64,000 bases of DNA from Streptococcus parasanguinis ATCC 15912. Its GTDB lineage: Bacteria > Bacillota > Bacilli > Lactobacillales > Streptococcaceae. The DNA lies in assembly GCF_000164675.2 (NCBI RefSeq), contig NC_015678.1, forward strand, positions 186,001 through 250,000, given 5' to 3'. Numbering within the stretch: position 1 is the stretch's first letter; each line of letters starts with the position of its first letter. Shown in pieces: positions 16,507 to 27,490 of the stretch. The translations under genes were made by a program, and so were the position numbers. The notes under the pieces were generated by a model. It worked only from the letters and a program-made list of their open reading frames with translations. It was not told where the DNA came from and searched no databases.

Positions 16507-18666
16507 TTAGATGACACAGCTTTCACATTGGTTGGCGCCAACTTCTCCACCATCATCTGTAAAGGTACGAACGTAGTAGATAGACTTGATACCCTTGTTA
16601 AAGGCGTAGTTCCGAAGGATAGACAAGTCACGAGTGGTTTGTTTGTTTTCTGTTTTCCATTCGTAGAGCCCTTTTGGAATGTCGCTACGCATAAAGAGGG
16701 TCAGTGAAAGACCTTGATCTACATGCTCAGTTGCAGCAGCATAGACATCGATGACTTTTCGCATATCCATGTCGTAGGCAGAAGTGTAGTAAGGAATCGT
16801 TTCCGTTGACAATCCTGCTGCAGGGTAGTAGATCTTACCGATTTTTTTCTCTTGGCGTTCTTCAATCCGCTGTGTAATTGGGTGGATAGAAGCAGATACG
16901 TCATTGATGTAGCTGATAGATCCATTTGGTGCGACAGCTAGGCGGTTTTGGTGGTAAAGACCATCTGCTTGAACTTTAGCACGCAGTTCTGCCCAATCCT
17001 CTGCACTTGGGATAAAGATATCTTTAAAGAGTTCTTTGACGCGATCAGATTTTGGTACAAATTCTCCAGTCGTGTACTTATCAAAGTAAGTACCGTTGGC
17101 ATAATCAGATTTTTCGAAGTTGTGGAAGGTAACACCACGTTCGCGCGCGATGTTGTTAGATTCTACGAGAGTCCAGTAGTTCATGAGCATGAAGTAGATA
17201 CTTGTGAACTCAACAGACTCAGGTGATCCGTATTCAATCAATTGTTGCGCAAGGTAGCTGTGAAGTCCCATAGCTCCAAGTCCGAACGAATGCGCCAGTT
17301 TATTTCCGTGGTCAATTGTTGGAACGGCCACGATATGAGAGCTATCTGTAACGAAGGTTAAAGCACGAACCATGGCACGAATCGAACGACCAAAATCAGG
17401 TGAAGTCATCATGTTGACCACGTTGGTTGAACCAAGGTTACATGAGACGTCTGTTCCCATTTGAACAAATTCTTGGGCATCGTTGATCAAGCTTGGTTCC
17501 TGAACCTGTAGGATCTCTGAACACAAGTTACTCATGATGATTTTCCCATCAACAGGGTTAGCCCGGTTGGCTGTATCAATGTTGACCACATAAGGGTAAC
17601 CAGATTCTTGTTGCAATTTAGAAATTTCAGTTTCCAAATCACGTGCCTTAATTTTTGTCTTGCGGATATTTGGATTAGCGACTAACTCATCGTATTTTTC
17701 AGTGATGTCGATGTAGTTAAATGGTACTCCGTATTCACGTTCCACAGAGTATGGGCTGAAGAGGTACATTTCTTCATTTTTACGAGCCAACTCGTAGAAC
17801 TTATCTGGCACGACGACACCAAGTGAAAGAGTCTTCACCCGAACTTTTTCATCAGCATTTTCTTTCTTAGTAGACAGGAAGGCGATGATGTCTGGGTGGA
17901 AGACGTTGAGGTAAACAACCCCAGCCCCTTGCCGTTGTCCCAATTGGTTAGAGTAAGAGAAGCTATCTTCAAAGAGTTTCATAACAGGTACGACCCCAGA
18001 AGCTGCTCCTTCATACCCTTTGATCGGTGCTCCGGCTTCACGAAGGTTGCTGAGGGAAATTCCAACCCCACCACCGATACGAGACAGTTGAAGGGCAGAG
18101 TTGATAGAACGTCCGATCGCATTCATATCATCGGTTACTTGGATCAAGAAACATGAAACCAATTCTCCACGGCGGGCACGTCCAGCGTTTAAGAAAGAAG
18201 GAGTAGCTGGTTGGTAGCGTTGGTGGATAATTTCGTTTGCGATGTCTCGCGCGATAGCTTCATTTCCATCTGCAAAATAGAGAGCATTGAAGAAGACACG
18301 GTCTTCCATGCTTTCAAGATAGTATTCTCCATCATTTGTTTTCAGAGCATATTGGTTATAGAATTTATAGGCCGCCATGAAGGACTTGAATTGGAAGTTT
18401 TGGTCTTTGATAAATTGGGCCAATTCCTCTAAAAATTCAGGACGGTATTTCTCGATAAATGCTCTCTCAATGTAATTGTGCTCGAGAAGGTACTGAATCT
18501 TGTCTGTAATCGAGTCAAAGGTTTTAGTATTTGGTACAACATTTTCTTTAAAGAAAGCATCCAAAGCTTCTTTATCCTTATGAAGCATGATTTGGCCGTT
18601 TACTGGACGGTTGATTTCATTATTAAGACGAAAATACGTCACATCTTCAAGAGATTTTAATCCCAT
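16507..18666 (-). CDS. nrdE: Class Ib ribonucleotide reductase alpha subunit NrdE
   Basis: Catalytic subunit that reduces NDPs to dNDPs with electrons from NrdH. The 719-residue length is standard. It shows the ATP-cone-less N-terminus of class Ib enzymes, the active-site motif NLCSEI, the second cysteine in VSCFLIQ, and the redox-active C-terminal pair in CESCVI. The start ATG has an AAAGGAT site. It lies behind nrdH, from which two terminator-like hairpins separate it, and upstream of nrdF. Confidence 0.96.
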   Translation of the reverse strand: MGLKSLEDVTYFRLNNEINRPVNGQIMLHKDKEALDAFFKENVVPNTKTFDSITDKIQYLLEHNYIERAFIEKYRPEFLEELAQFIKDQNFQFKSFMAAYKFYNQYALKTNDGEYYLESMEDRVFFNALYFADGNEAIARDIANEIIHQRYQPATPSFLNAGRARRGELVSCFLIQVTDDMNAIGRSINSALQLSRIGGGVGISLSNLREAGAPIKGYEGAASGVVPVMKLFEDSFSYSNQLGQRQGAGVVYLNVFHPDIIAFLSTKKENADEKVRVKTLSLGVVVPDKFYELARKNEEMYLFSPYSVEREYGVPFNYIDITEKYDELVANPNIRKTKIKARDLETEISKLQQESGYPYVVNIDTANRANPVDGKIIMSNLCSEILQVQEPSLINDAQEFVQMGTDVSCNLGSTNVVNMMTSPDFGRSIRAMVRALTFVTDSSHIVAVPTIDHGNKLAHSFGLGAMGLHSYLAQQLIEYGSPESVEFTSIYFMLMNYWTLVESNNIARERGVTFHNFEKSDYANGTYFDKYTTGEFVPKSDRVKELFKDIFIPSAEDWAELRAKVQADGLYHQNRLAVAPNGSISYINDVSASIHPITQRIEERQEKKIGKIYYPAAGLSTETIPYYTSAYDMDMRKVIDVYAAATEHVDQGLSLTLFMRSDIPKGLYEWKTENKQTTRDLSILRNYAFNKGIKSIYYVRTFTDDGGEVGANQCESCVI

Positions 18667-18685
18667 AATAATCCTTTTCTAGTTC

Positions 18686-18710
18686 AAAAAAATGAAGAGG
18701 AGAAGTCCTC
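18686..18710 (-). terminator. Second terminator-like hairpin between nrdH and nrdE
   Basis: GAGGA (18697-18701) pairs with TCCTC (18706-18710) around a 4-nt loop, followed on the minus strand by a T-rich stretch. The stem is short. Confidence 0.45.
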
Positions 18711-18721
18711 TCTTTACAAGT

Positions 18722-18754
18722 AAAAAGTCTAGTGTTAGGTTGCTAACGCTAGAC
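18722..18754 (-). terminator. Terminator or attenuator between nrdH and nrdE
   Basis: A 12-bp stem (18727-18738 with 18743-18754, one wobble) closes on a 4-nt loop and ends in T5 on the minus strand, downstream of nrdH. Confidence 0.75.
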
Positions 18755-18780
18755 CTTATTCAAGAAAAATACTGTGTTTA

Positions 18781-18999
18781 TTAAGAAAGTTTCTTCAACT
18801 TAGCTGGTTGAAAACCAGAAAATACTTCATCTGGTGTTTGAATAACTGGAGCAGCGTTGAAACCGAGGCTCTTAACATGCTCTACAAATTGTGGCTGTTC
18901 GTCTAAGTTAATTTCGCGGTATTCTACGTGATTGCTATCAAGGAATCGCTTCGTCATTTTGCACTGAACACAATTATTTTTTGAATAAATGGTTACCAT
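18781..18999 (-). CDS. nrdH: Glutaredoxin-like NrdH
   Basis: Small 72-residue redoxin that donates electrons to NrdE. It has the active-site motif CVQC (residues 11-14) and the conserved APVI and FSGFQP elements that distinguish NrdH from thioredoxin. It is the first gene of the minus-strand nrdH-nrdE-nrdF set, reading from a strong promoter flanked by tandem NrdR-like boxes. An AGGAG site lies about 11 nt before the ATG, slightly long. Confidence 0.94.
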   Translation of the reverse strand: MVTIYSKNNCVQCKMTKRFLDSNHVEYREINLDEQPQFVEHVKSLGFNAAPVIQTPDEVFSGFQPAKLKKLS

Positions 19000-19038
19000 T
19001 TCTTTTCCGTTCTCCTATCGAAATATAAATCTGTAATC

Positions 19039-19067
19039 AGTATAAACAAATTCCAGTTACTTGTCAA
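19039..19067 (-). promoter_or_regulatory. nrdH promoter
   Basis: On the minus strand TTGACA (19067-19062), a 17-bp spacer and TATACT (19044-19039). Confidence 0.85.
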
Positions 19068-19074
19068 CAAAATT

Positions 19075-19131
19075 TAACTAAATATTGTGCAAAGATATGG
19101 AATGGTGTTTTTAGACCACAATATATTGTGG
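19075..19131 (-). promoter_or_regulatory. Tandem NrdR-like boxes upstream of nrdH
   Basis: CCACAATATATTGTGG (19116-19131) is a perfect palindrome close to the NrdR consensus ACACWATATATWGTGT. A weaker copy (19075-19090) agrees with it at 11 of 16 positions. Their centres are 41 bp apart, about four helical turns, a spacing known for NrdR pairs. The nearer box lies 8 bp upstream of the -35. Confidence 0.75.
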
Positions 19132-19382
19132 TTTGTAAAGGATGCGTATTTCCAAAAAAGAGGATAGGAATAGGTTTCTAAGCATCTTTAACTAGGAATA
19201 ATATTCTTATAAATCAATATCCTGTGGTTTGAAAAATAAAATCATTGAAAATAGAGGGAAAATTTGACCTTTTATATAGTAGAAAATTGAAAGGTTGTTT
19301 CATATATTCCTAGAAATAGCGTTAAAATGTATTAAAATTGCGATTTTTCGCAGTCTTTTTCTGTAAGTCAGTGATAAAAATC

Positions 19383-19411
19383 TTGAAAAATATTTCAAAA
19401 GATGATATAAT
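19383..19411 (+). promoter_or_regulatory. ptsHI promoter
   Basis: TTGAAA (19383-19388), 17-bp spacer, extended TGATATAAT with hexamer 19406-19411. Confidence 0.85.
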
Positions 19412-19473
19412 ACCAAATTGTAAGGGTTATCAAAAGGTAGCTCAAAACTATTTTTTAAAAGGAGAGTCCAATT

Positions 19474-19737
19474 ATGGCTTCTAAAGATTTCCACATTGTG
19501 GCAGAAACAGGTATCCACGCACGTCCAGCAACTTTGTTGGTTCAAACTGCAAGTAAATTTGCATCAGACATCACTCTTGAATACAAAGGTAAATCAGTTA
19601 ACTTGAAATCAATCATGGGTGTTATGAGCCTTGGTGTTGGTCAAGGTGCTGACGTTGTGATTTCTGCCGAAGGTGCTGACGCTGATGATGCTATCGCAGC
19701 TATCTCAGAAACAATGACTAAAGAAGGATTGGCTTAA
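19474..19737 (+). CDS. ptsH: Phosphocarrier protein HPr
   Basis: General phosphate carrier of the sugar phosphotransferase system, in the cytoplasm. 87 residues. The phosphorylated His15 sits in GIHARPA, and the regulatory Ser46, target of HPr kinase, in NLKSIMGV. Ser46-phosphorylated HPr is the co-repressor of CcpA, linking this gene to the cre sites at nagB and glgB in the same window. A strong AAAGGAGAG ribosome site precedes the ATG; ptsI follows after 3 nt. Confidence 0.98.
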   Translation: MASKDFHIVAETGIHARPATLLVQTASKFASDITLEYKGKSVNLKSIMGVMSLGVGQGADVVISAEGADADDAIAAISETMTKEGLA

Positions 19738-19740
19738 AAT

Positions 19741-21474
19741 ATGACAAAAATGCTAAAAGGAATTGCAGCATCTGACGGTGTTGCCGTTGCTAAGGCATAT
19801 TTGCTCATTCAACCAGACTTATCATTTGAGACAGTTTCAGTCGAAGATACAAGTGCAGAAGAAGCTCGTTTGGATGCAGCTCTTGAAGCTTCACAAAACG
19901 AGCTTTCTCTTATTCGGGAGAATGCAGTAGCAAGCCTTGGTGAAGAAGCAGCGCAAGTTTTTGATGCGCATATGATGGTTCTCGCTGACCCTGAAATGGT
20001 TGGTCAGATCAAAGAAACGATTCGTACAAAAAAAATCAATGCAGAAGCAGGCTTAAAAGAAGTCACTGACATGTTCATTGCGATCTTTGAAGGAATGGAA
20101 GACAATCCTTACATGCAAGAACGTGCAGCGGATATTCGTGACGTTACAAAACGTGTGCTTGCTAACTTGCTTGGTAAGAAATTGCCTAACCCTGCTTCTA
20201 TCAATGAAGAAGCAATCGTGGTAGCGCATGACTTGACACCATCTGATACAGCTCAGTTGAACAAAAAGTACGTAAAAGCCTTTGTTACTAACATCGGTGG
20301 ACGTACCAGTCACTCAGCTATCATGGCGCGTACACTTGAAATTGCAGCCGTTCTCGGTACAAACAATATTACAGAACTTGTCAAAGATGGCGATGTTTTG
20401 GCTGTTTCAGGGATCACTGGTGAAGTGGTGATCAACCCTACTGAAGAACAAATCGCAGAGTTCAAAGCAGCTGGTGAAGCTTACGCGAAACAAAAAGCTG
20501 AATGGGCTCTCCTTAAAGATGCTCAAACAGTTACTGCCGATGGAAAACATTTCGAATTGGCTGCTAACATCGGTACACCTAAAGACGTTGAAGGTGTAAA
20601 TGATAACGGTGCAGAAGCTGTTGGTCTCTACCGTACAGAATTCTTGTACATGGATTCTCAAGACTTCCCAACTGAAGATGATCAATACGAAGCATACAAA
20701 GCTGTTCTTGAAGGTATGAACGGTAAACCTGTTGTCGTTCGTACAATGGATATCGGTGGAGATAAAGAACTCCCTTACTTCGATCTTCCTAAAGAAATGA
20801 ACCCATTCTTAGGTTTCCGTGCTTTGCGTATCTCTATTTCTGAGACAGGTAACCAAATGTTCCGTACACAATTGCGTGCTTTACTTCGTGCATCTGTTCA
20901 CGGTAAATTGCGGATTATGTTCCCAATGGTTGCTTTGTTGACTGAGTTCCGTACTGCTAAAGGAATTCTCGAGGAAGAAAAAGCGAAATTGGTTGCTGAA
21001 GGGGTAGCGGTTGCAGATGATATCCAAGTAGGTATCATGATTGAAATTCCAGCTGCGGCAATGCTTGCTGATCAATTTGCTAAAGAAGTTGATTTCTTCT
21101 CAATTGGTACAAACGACCTGATCCAATACACAATGGCTGCTGACCGTATGAACGAACAAGTTTCATACCTTTACCAACCATATAACCCATCTATCCTTCG
21201 CTTGATCAACAATGTGATCAAAGCGGCTCACGCTGAAGGTAAATGGGCTGGTATGTGTGGTGAAATGGCCGGTGACCAAACTGCTGTTCCACTTCTTGTC
21301 GGAATGGGCTTGGATGAGTTCTCTATGTCAGCTACATCTGTCCTTCGTACACGTAGCTTGATGAAGAAATTGGACACTGCTAAAATGCAAGAATACGCTA
21401 ACCGTGCTCTGACTGAATGTTCAACAATGGAAGAAGTTCTTGAACTTTCAAAAGAATATGTGAATGTAGACTAA
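19741..21474 (+). CDS. ptsI: Phosphoenolpyruvate-protein phosphotransferase (Enzyme I)
   Basis: First enzyme of the phosphotransferase system: takes phosphate from phosphoenolpyruvate and passes it to HPr. 577 residues, full length. The active His191 lies in [13 protein letters not shown]. The C-terminal PEP-binding barrel shows FRTEFLYM-like [18 protein letters not shown] and [17 protein letters not shown]. It is translated in an operon with ptsH (3-nt gap) and closed by a good terminator. Confidence 0.98.
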   Translation: MTKMLKGIAASDGVAVAKAYLLIQPDLSFETVSVEDTSAEEARLDAALEASQNELSLIRENAVASLGEEAAQVFDAHMMVLADPEMVGQIKETIRTKKINAEAGLKEVTDMFIAIFEGMEDNPYMQERAADIRDVTKRVLANLLGKKLPNPASINEEAIVVAHDLTPSDTAQLNKKYVKAFVTNIGGRTSHSAIMARTLEIAAVLGTNNITELVKDGDVLAVSGITGEVVINPTEEQIAEFKAAGEAYAKQKAEWALLKDAQTVTADGKHFELAANIGTPKDVEGVNDNGAEAVGLYRTEFLYMDSQDFPTEDDQYEAYKAVLEGMNGKPVVVRTMDIGGDKELPYFDLPKEMNPFLGFRALRISISETGNQMFRTQLRALLRASVHGKLRIMFPMVALLTEFRTAKGILEEEKAKLVAEGVAVADDIQVGIMIEIPAAAMLADQFAKEVDFFSIGTNDLIQYTMAADRMNEQVSYLYQPYNPSILRLINNVIKAAHAEGKWAGMCGEMAGDQTAVPLLVGMGLDEFSMSATSVLRTRSLMKKLDTAKMQEYANRALTECSTMEEVLELSKEYVNVD

Positions 21475-21483
21475 GAGTCGAAC

Positions 21484-21515
21484 AAGACTAAGACAATTCT
21501 GTCTTAGTCTTTTCT
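21484..21515 (+). terminator. ptsHI terminator
   Basis: AAGACTAAGACA (21484-21495) pairs with TGTCTTAGTCTT (21500-21511) around ATTC, followed by a short T-run. Confidence 0.88.
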
Positions 21516-21613
21516 TATATGATTTTTTCTAATGAAACAAGAGAAATGTTTGTTTTTATTCGTAATCAACTAGCTAGTAATAAAAATATTAGAAGGGTTG
21601 TTCGGTTTTTTGT

Positions 21614-21641
21614 TTGAAATCCCTAAGATATATAGTATAAT
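21614..21641 (+). promoter_or_regulatory. Distal glgB promoter candidate
   Basis: TTGAAA (21614-21619), 16-bp spacer, TATAAT (21636-21641). It would give a leader of about 170 nt. Confidence 0.5.
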
Positions 21642-21745
21642 CATAAGTAAGATTAGGAGGAAAACGAAGAGAACAAAGAAAAAGTTCGGGATAGAAAATG
21701 ACAAAAATTTTCCTGATAATTTTACATGATTTTACAGGAATAAGC

Positions 21746-21798
21746 TTGAAAATTAAGTGATTTTATAGTAAAATAAAAACACGTAGAAAACGCTTTCA
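21746..21798 (+). promoter_or_regulatory. Proximal glg promoter with cre site
   Basis: TTGAAA (21746-21751), 17-bp spacer, TAAAAT (21769-21774). AGAAAACGCTTTCA (21785-21798) matches the cre consensus at 13 of 14 positions and lies just after the expected start point, a road-block position for CcpA. Confidence 0.78.
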
Positions 21799-21819
21799 AA
21801 AATATAAAGAGGTGAGTTT

Positions 21820-23727
21820 ATGGATAGAAGCACAGACTTATGGACGTTTGGAAGAGGGGATAATTTCCGTCTTCAAGAGTACTTAGGAGCTCACAAAGAG
21901 TTCGAAGGAGATCAAGAAGGTTACACCTTCCGTGTATGGGCTCCAAATGCACAGGCTGTTGATCTGATTGGTGATTTCACTGATTGGGAAGCCCGTAGAA
22001 TTCCAATGGTTCGTAATGAAGGAGGCGTCTGGGAAGTCTTCTGTCCCGATGCAAAAGAGGGAGATATATACAAGTACTTGGTGACGCGACAAAATGGTCA
22101 TCAGGTACAAAAAATTGATCCTCTAGCGTTATGGATGGAAAAGAGACCCAATACAGGATCTATTATTAAGACCATCCCAGAGAAAAACTGGAAAGATGGT
22201 CTTTGGAGGGCACGCCGTAAAAAGCTTGGTTTTAAGGAACGACCTGTTAATATCTATGAGGTGCACGCAGGATCGTGGAAACGAAATGAAGATCACAGTT
22301 CCTATACCTTTAAACAACTAAAAGAAGAACTGATTCCTTATCTAGTTGAGATGAACTACACTCACGTGGAATTTATGCCAGTTATGGCCCACCCATTGGG
22401 ACTGAGCTGGGGATATCAGCTCATGGGTTATTTTGCACTCGAACAGACTTATGGTAGTCCAGAAGAGTTTCAAGACTTCGTGGAAGAATGTCATCTCAAT
22501 AATATCGGTGTTATCGTGGATTGGGTACCTGGTCATTTCATTATCAATGATGATGCCTTGGCTTATTATGATGGAACACCAACTTTTGAGTATCAGGATG
22601 AACATCGGGCCCATAACTATGGTTGGGGAGCTTTGAACTTCGATTTAGGAAAAAATCAAGTACAATCATTCTTGATTTCTAGTTTGAAGTTTTGGATTGA
22701 CACCTATCATTTAGATGGAATTCGGGTTGATGCCGTGAGCAATATGCTCTATCTTGATTACGATAGCGGTCCATGGACACCAAATATTGATGGGGGAAAC
22801 CTCAACTATGAAGGGGTTCATTTCCTCAGACGTTTGAATGCGATTATCAAGAACGAACACCCAGATGTTATGATGATTGCAGAAGAAAGTTCTGCTGGTC
22901 AAAAGGTCACAGGCCCTGAAGAAGAAGGTGGTCTTGGTTTTGACTATAAATGGAATATGGGTTGGATGAATGATATTCTCCGATTCTATGAGGAAGACCC
23001 GGTCTACAGGAAATTTGACTTTAATCTGGTAACCTTTAGTTATATGTATGCATTTTCTGAAAATTTCCTTCTTCCGTTTTCACATGATGAAGTAGTGCAT
23101 GGCAAGAAGAGTTTGATGCACAAGATGTGGGGAGATCGTTACAATCAATTTGCTGGACTCCGTAACCTTTTGACCTATCAGATTTGCCATCCAGGAAAAA
23201 AATTACTCTTTATGGGTTCGGAATTTGGTCAATTTTTGGAATGGAAGTCAGAAGAGCAACTGGAATGGGGCAATCTAGAGGATGAAATGAACGCCAAGAT
23301 GCGTCGTTTCACTTCTCAGCTCAATCATTTCTACAAGGAACACAAGGAATTGTGGGAGATTGATGATAGCTTTGATGGCTTAGAGATTATTGATGCAGAT
23401 AACCGGGATCAGAGCGTCTTGTCTATGGTCCGGAAAAATCGTAAGGGCGATCTTTTGGTGTGCGTTTTCAATATGGCACCAGTAGAACGCAAGGACTTTA
23501 CGATTGGTGTGCCTGTATCAGCGGTCTATGAAGAAATTTGGAATACAGAATTAGAAGAATGGGGAGGTGTCTGGAAAGAGCACAATCCGACAGTTCAGTC
23601 TCAAGAGGGACTGTGGAAGGATTATGAACAAACCTTGACCTTTACTTTGCCGGCTTTAGGTGCTAGCATTTGGAAGGTGAAACGCAAGGTGCGTAAGACA
23701 AAATCTAAAACATCAGATAAGAAATGA
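21820..23727 (+). CDS. glgB: 1,4-alpha-glucan branching enzyme GlgB
   Basis: Makes alpha-1,6 branches in glycogen. 635 residues. An N-terminal CBM48 (about residues 25-115) is followed by a GH13 barrel with nucleophile Asp304 in GIRVDAV, acid Glu355 in IAEES, and [10 protein letters not shown], a branching-enzyme signature. It is the first gene of glgB-glgC-glgD-glgA. A GAGGTGAG site precedes the start. The cre site downstream of the promoter predicts repression of glycogen formation by preferred sugars through CcpA. Confidence 0.96.
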   Translation: MDRSTDLWTFGRGDNFRLQEYLGAHKEFEGDQEGYTFRVWAPNAQAVDLIGDFTDWEARRIPMVRNEGGVWEVFCPDAKEGDIYKYLVTRQNGHQVQKIDPLALWMEKRPNTGSIIKTIPEKNWKDGLWRARRKKLGFKERPVNIYEVHAGSWKRNEDHSSYTFKQLKEELIPYLVEMNYTHVEFMPVMAHPLGLSWGYQLMGYFALEQTYGSPEEFQDFVEECHLNNIGVIVDWVPGHFIINDDALAYYDGTPTFEYQDEHRAHNYGWGALNFDLGKNQVQSFLISSLKFWIDTYHLDGIRVDAVSNMLYLDYDSGPWTPNIDGGNLNYEGVHFLRRLNAIIKNEHPDVMMIAEESSAGQKVTGPEEEGGLGFDYKWNMGWMNDILRFYEEDPVYRKFDFNLVTFSYMYAFSENFLLPFSHDEVVHGKKSLMHKMWGDRYNQFAGLRNLLTYQICHPGKKLLFMGSEFGQFLEWKSEEQLEWGNLEDEMNAKMRRFTSQLNHFYKEHKELWEIDDSFDGLEIIDADNRDQSVLSMVRKNRKGDLLVCVFNMAPVERKDFTIGVPVSAVYEEIWNTELEEWGGVWKEHNPTVQSQEGLWKDYEQTLTFTLPALGASIWKVKRKVRKTKSKTSDKK

Positions 23728-23777
23728 CGATCGGTTGACTCTATGGGAGTCCAGGCTTTAAAAAGAGGAAGTAGTCA

Positions 23778-24920
23778 ATGAAGAATGAAATGCTCGCTTT
23801 AATTCTTGCCGGTGGGCAAGGAACACGTCTTGGAAAATTAACCAAAAACATCGCAAAACCTGCGGTTCAATTTGGTGGGCGCTATCGGATTATCGATTTT
23901 GCGCTATCAAACTGTGCCAACTCAGGAATTCACAATGTTGGTGTGATTACACAGTACCAGCCACTTGCCCTTAACAGCCATATTGGGAATGGTTCCAGCT
24001 GGGGTTTGGATGGAATCAATACGGGTGTGTCTATTCTCCAACCTTATTCAGCTAGTGAAGGAAATCGTTGGTTTGAAGGAACTAGCCATGCTATCCTCCA
24101 AAACATCGACTATATCGATAGCATCAATCCGGAATATGTCTTGATTTTATCTGGGGACCACATCTATAAGATGGATTACGATGATATGCTTCAAGCGCAC
24201 AAGGATAATAATGCAAGCTTGACTGTTGCCGTCCTAGATGTACCTTTGAAGGAAGCAAGCCGTTTTGGAATCATGAATACAGATGCCAATAATCGGATTG
24301 TCGAATTTGAAGAAAAACCAGCTGAACCAAAATCTACCAAGGCTTCCATGGGGATTTACATCTTTGACTGGGCTCGTCTGCGCAATATGTTGATTGCTGC
24401 TGAAAAGAGTGATATCGATATGTCAGACTTCGGTAAAAATGTCATTCCAACTTATCTAGAATCAGGCGAAAGTGTTTATGCTTATGAATTCAATGGTTAT
24501 TGGAAAGACGTTGGTACGATTGAGTCTCTTTGGGAAGCCAATATGGAATATATCGATCCAAATAATGCCTTGGATAGTCGCGATCGTCACTGGAAAATCT
24601 ATTCACGCAACCTCATTTCTCCACCGAACTTCTTTGGGGAACATGGCCACGTCGAAGATTCTCTTGTCGTCGACGGTTGTTCGGTAGACGGTACAGTCAA
24701 ACACTCCATCTTATCAACAGAAGCTCAAGTTCGTGAAGGAGCAGTTGTCGAAGATGCTGTCGTGATGAGCAATGCCATAATCGGTAAAGGAGCTGTCGTG
24801 AAACGCGCGATTATCGGGGAAGGTGCAGTCATTGCAGAAGGTGTCGTGATTGATGGAACAGAGGAAGTACAAGTTGTCGGTTACAATGAAAAAGTGGGGG
24901 TAGCAACAGATGAAGATTGA
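23778..24920 (+). CDS. glgC: Glucose-1-phosphate adenylyltransferase GlgC
   Basis: Makes ADP-glucose from glucose-1-phosphate and ATP, the committed step of glycogen synthesis. 380 residues. The nucleotide-binding motif [13 protein letters not shown] and [11 protein letters not shown] are intact, and the C-terminus forms the left-handed beta-helix seen as [17 protein letters not shown] repeats. It begins 50 nt behind glgB and its end overlaps glgD by 11 nt, so GlgC and GlgD are coupled. GlgD is probably its partner subunit. Confidence 0.96.
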   Translation: MKNEMLALILAGGQGTRLGKLTKNIAKPAVQFGGRYRIIDFALSNCANSGIHNVGVITQYQPLALNSHIGNGSSWGLDGINTGVSILQPYSASEGNRWFEGTSHAILQNIDYIDSINPEYVLILSGDHIYKMDYDDMLQAHKDNNASLTVAVLDVPLKEASRFGIMNTDANNRIVEFEEKPAEPKSTKASMGIYIFDWARLRNMLIAAEKSDIDMSDFGKNVIPTYLESGESVYAYEFNGYWKDVGTIESLWEANMEYIDPNNALDSRDRHWKIYSRNLISPPNFFGEHGHVEDSLVVDGCSVDGTVKHSILSTEAQVREGAVVEDAVVMSNAIIGKGAVVKRAIIGEGAVIAEGVVIDGTEEVQVVGYNEKVGVATDED

Positions 24921-26046
24921 TAAATATTCAGCCATTTTAGGAAATACAGTTGGGTATCATGATATGTCCACTTTGACTAGCCATCGTCCGGTAGCATCCC
25001 TACCGTTTGATGGGAAATACCGCTTAATCGACTTCCCATTGTCTAGTCTTGCAAATGCTGGTATTCGTAGTGTTTTTGGGATTTTCCAACAAGAAAATAT
25101 TAGTTCGGTCTTTGACCATATTCGTTCAGGTCGTGAGTGGGGCTTGTCTACTTTATTGAGCCACTATTACCTCGGAATCTATAATACTCCAGTTGAAAAT
25201 ACAACGGTAGGGCCAGAATACTACCAACAATTATTGACCTACTTGAAACGGTCTGGTTCTAACCAAACAGTTGCTTTGAACTGTGATGTATTAATGAATA
25301 TTGACCTCAATCAGATTTTCCACCTTCATAATACCATTGATCGTCCGATTACAGTGGTTTATAAAAAGTTGCATCTTCAAAATATCTCTGAAGTGAATGC
25401 TGTCTTGGAAATTGATGAAACAGACCATGTTACAGAGCAAAAACTTTTTGATGGCAAGGATCCTGATGAAGTATACAACATGTCAACAGATGTCTTTATT
25501 GTGGATACTCCTTGGTTGATTGAAAAAATAGAAGAAGAAGCTAAGAAAGAATACCCACAAAAATTGCGCTATATCTTGCGTGATTTGGCGGTGGAATACA
25601 ATGCTTTTGCTTTTGAATATACAGGCTACCTAGCAAATATTCACTCAGTTGAATCCTATTATCAAGCAAACTTGGATATGTTGGAAAACCAAAAATTCAT
25701 GAAGCTCTTTTCACCAAATCAAAAGGTGTATACAAAAGTGAAGAATGAAGAGCCGACTTATTATTCCAAGACTTCAAATATCAAATCGTCCCAATTTGCT
25801 TCTGGTAGTATTGTAGAAGGAACCGTTGAACGCTCTGTTGTTTCACGCCGGGTACACCTTCATCAAGGTTCAGAAGTCCGTAGTAGTCTTCTTTTCCCTG
25901 GTGTTGTAATTCATGAAAATGCAATCGTCGAACATGCCATCCTGGATAAGGGGGCCGAAGTGGCTGCTGGTGTGACGATTCGTGGGACAGAAGAAGCACC
26001 TGTCGTGGTTAAAAAAGGAACGATTGTTACAGAGGATATTGTCTAA
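24910..26046 (+). CDS. glgD: GlgD, non-catalytic GlgC-like partner subunit
   Basis: A 378-residue paralogue of GlgC. The N-terminus reads [22 protein letters not shown] instead of the GGxGTRL loop, so the ATP-binding motif needed for catalysis is missing. The beta-helix tail is kept. In Bacillus and streptococci GlgD combines with GlgC to give a more active heterotetramer, so a regulatory subunit role is expected. It overlaps glgC by 11 nt and glgA by 1 nt (TAATG). Confidence 0.93.
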   Translation: MKIDKYSAILGNTVGYHDMSTLTSHRPVASLPFDGKYRLIDFPLSSLANAGIRSVFGIFQQENISSVFDHIRSGREWGLSTLLSHYYLGIYNTPVENTTVGPEYYQQLLTYLKRSGSNQTVALNCDVLMNIDLNQIFHLHNTIDRPITVVYKKLHLQNISEVNAVLEIDETDHVTEQKLFDGKDPDEVYNMSTDVFIVDTPWLIEKIEEEAKKEYPQKLRYILRDLAVEYNAFAFEYTGYLANIHSVESYYQANLDMLENQKFMKLFSPNQKVYTKVKNEEPTYYSKTSNIKSSQFASGSIVEGTVERSVVSRRVHLHQGSEVRSSLLFPGVVIHENAIVEHAILDKGAEVAAGVTIRGTEEAPVVVKKGTIVTEDIV

Positions 26047-27473
26047 TGAAACTATTATTTGTTGCAGCTGAAGGAGCACCGTTTTCTAAAACAGGGGGGT
26101 TGGGAGACGTCATTGGCGCTCTTCCTAAATCCTTAGCTAAAAGTGGTCATGATGTGCGCGTGATCCTCCCATACTATGATATGGTAGAGGCCAAGTTTGG
26201 AGATCAAATCGAAGATGTCTTGCATTTTGAGACCAAAGTTGGCTGGAGAAGTCAATATGTTGGTGTGAAACGCATTGTGCGCGATGGAGTCACCTTTTAC
26301 TTTATTGATAACCAACACTATTTCTTTAGAGGCCATGTGTATGGTGACTTTGATGATGGCGAACGCTTTGCCTTCTTCCAGCTTGCGGCCTTAGAAACGA
26401 TGGAACGGGTTGACTTCATTCCAGATGTTCTTCATGCACATGATTACCATACAGCGATGATTCCTTTCTTGCTTAAGGAGAAATACCGTTGGATTCAAGC
26501 TTATCATGGGATTAAGACAGTATTGACCATCCATAATTTGGAATTCCAAGGTCAGTTTGACCCAGGAATGTTATGGGATCTATTCGGAGTGGGATTTGAA
26601 CGCTATGCAGACGGAACGCTTCGGTGGAATGATTGCCTGAATTGGATGAAAGCCGGCATTCTATATGCTGACCGTGTGACAACCGTATCTCCTAGTTATG
26701 CACATGAGATTATGACTTCTGAATATGGTTGTGGCTTGGATCAGATCCTTCGGATGGAGTCTGGCAAGGTGACCGGTATTGTTAACGGGATTGATGCGGA
26801 TCTATATAATCCTGAAACTGATCCGCTTCTGACGTATCACTTCAGTCTCTCAGATCTTTCAGGTAAAGCAGCTAGTAAACGAGCTCTTCAAGAACGTGTC
26901 GGTCTACCCGTTCGCGATGATGTACCTTTGTTTGGGATCGTCTCTCGTTTGACACGCCAAAAAGGTTTTGATGTTGTGGTAGAAGAGTTGCATCAACTCT
27001 TGCAAAAGGATATTCAGATTGTCTTGCTCGGTACAGGAGATCCTGGATTTGAAAATGCCTTTGCTTGGTTCGGTCAAGCCTACTCAGATAAACTTTCAGC
27101 TAATATCACATTTGATGTCCAATTGGCCCAAGAAATCTATGCAGCGTCAGATGTCTTCTTGATGCCAAGCCGCTTTGAACCGTGTGGTCTTTCTCAAATG
27201 ATGGCCATGCGTTATGGAACCCTTCCTTTGGTGCATGAAGTCGGCGGACTTCGAGATACGGTTCAACCGTATAATGTTGTTGATGGAAGTGGAACAGGCT
27301 TTAGCTTCAATAATTTGTCTGGCTATTGGTTTAACTGGGCAGTTGATGAAGCTTTGGCTGTCTACTACAAAGACAAACAGGCTTGGTATGGTCTGCAAGA
27401 GCAAGCTATGACTCGTGACTTCTCATGGGATACGGCTAGTCAACGATACAATGATTTGTACCAATCCTTATAA
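26046..27473 (+). CDS. glgA: Glycogen synthase GlgA
   Basis: Extends alpha-1,4 glucan chains from ADP-glucose (GT5 family). 475 residues. The ADP-glucose-binding motif [10 protein letters not shown] lies at the N-terminus, and the C-terminal domain has the [14 protein letters not shown] nucleotide-sugar motif and GLRDTV. It is the last gene of the glg operon; a glycogen phosphorylase gene, sometimes found here in other bacteria, is absent. It ends at a strong terminator. Confidence 0.96.
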   Translation: MKLLFVAAEGAPFSKTGGLGDVIGALPKSLAKSGHDVRVILPYYDMVEAKFGDQIEDVLHFETKVGWRSQYVGVKRIVRDGVTFYFIDNQHYFFRGHVYGDFDDGERFAFFQLAALETMERVDFIPDVLHAHDYHTAMIPFLLKEKYRWIQAYHGIKTVLTIHNLEFQGQFDPGMLWDLFGVGFERYADGTLRWNDCLNWMKAGILYADRVTTVSPSYAHEIMTSEYGCGLDQILRMESGKVTGIVNGIDADLYNPETDPLLTYHFSLSDLSGKAASKRALQERVGLPVRDDVPLFGIVSRLTRQKGFDVVVEELHQLLQKDIQIVLLGTGDPGFENAFAWFGQAYSDKLSANITFDVQLAQEIYAASDVFLMPSRFEPCGLSQMMAMRYGTLPLVHEVGGLRDTVQPYNVVDGSGTGFSFNNLSGYWFNWAVDEALAVYYKDKQAWYGLQEQAMTRDFSWDTASQRYNDLYQSL

Positions 27474-27490
27474 ATAGAACTATGATACAA

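Larger units (their letters stand above)
19000..19473. other. Divergent control region between nrdH and ptsH
   Basis: 474 bases without a supported gene. The left third holds the nrdH promoter and two NrdR-like boxes, and the right end the ptsH promoter. The middle (about 19140-19380) is AT-rich with only a small palindrome, GCGA-ttt-TCGC, near 19345. Confidence 0.75.
21475..21819 (+). other. Leader and promoter region before glgB
   Basis: 345 bases with no supported gene. It holds the ptsI terminator, an upstream promoter (21614-21641), a weak stem TTCCTG/CAGGAA (21710-21715 and 21735-21740), and the proximal glgB promoter and cre site. A 20-codon ORF at 21698 has no convincing ribosome site. 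Confidence 0.6.

Noticed and set aside
21698..21760. 20-codon ORF in the glgB leader
   Set aside because: No proper ribosome site, it overlaps the -35 of the proximal promoter, and its composition is not convincing.
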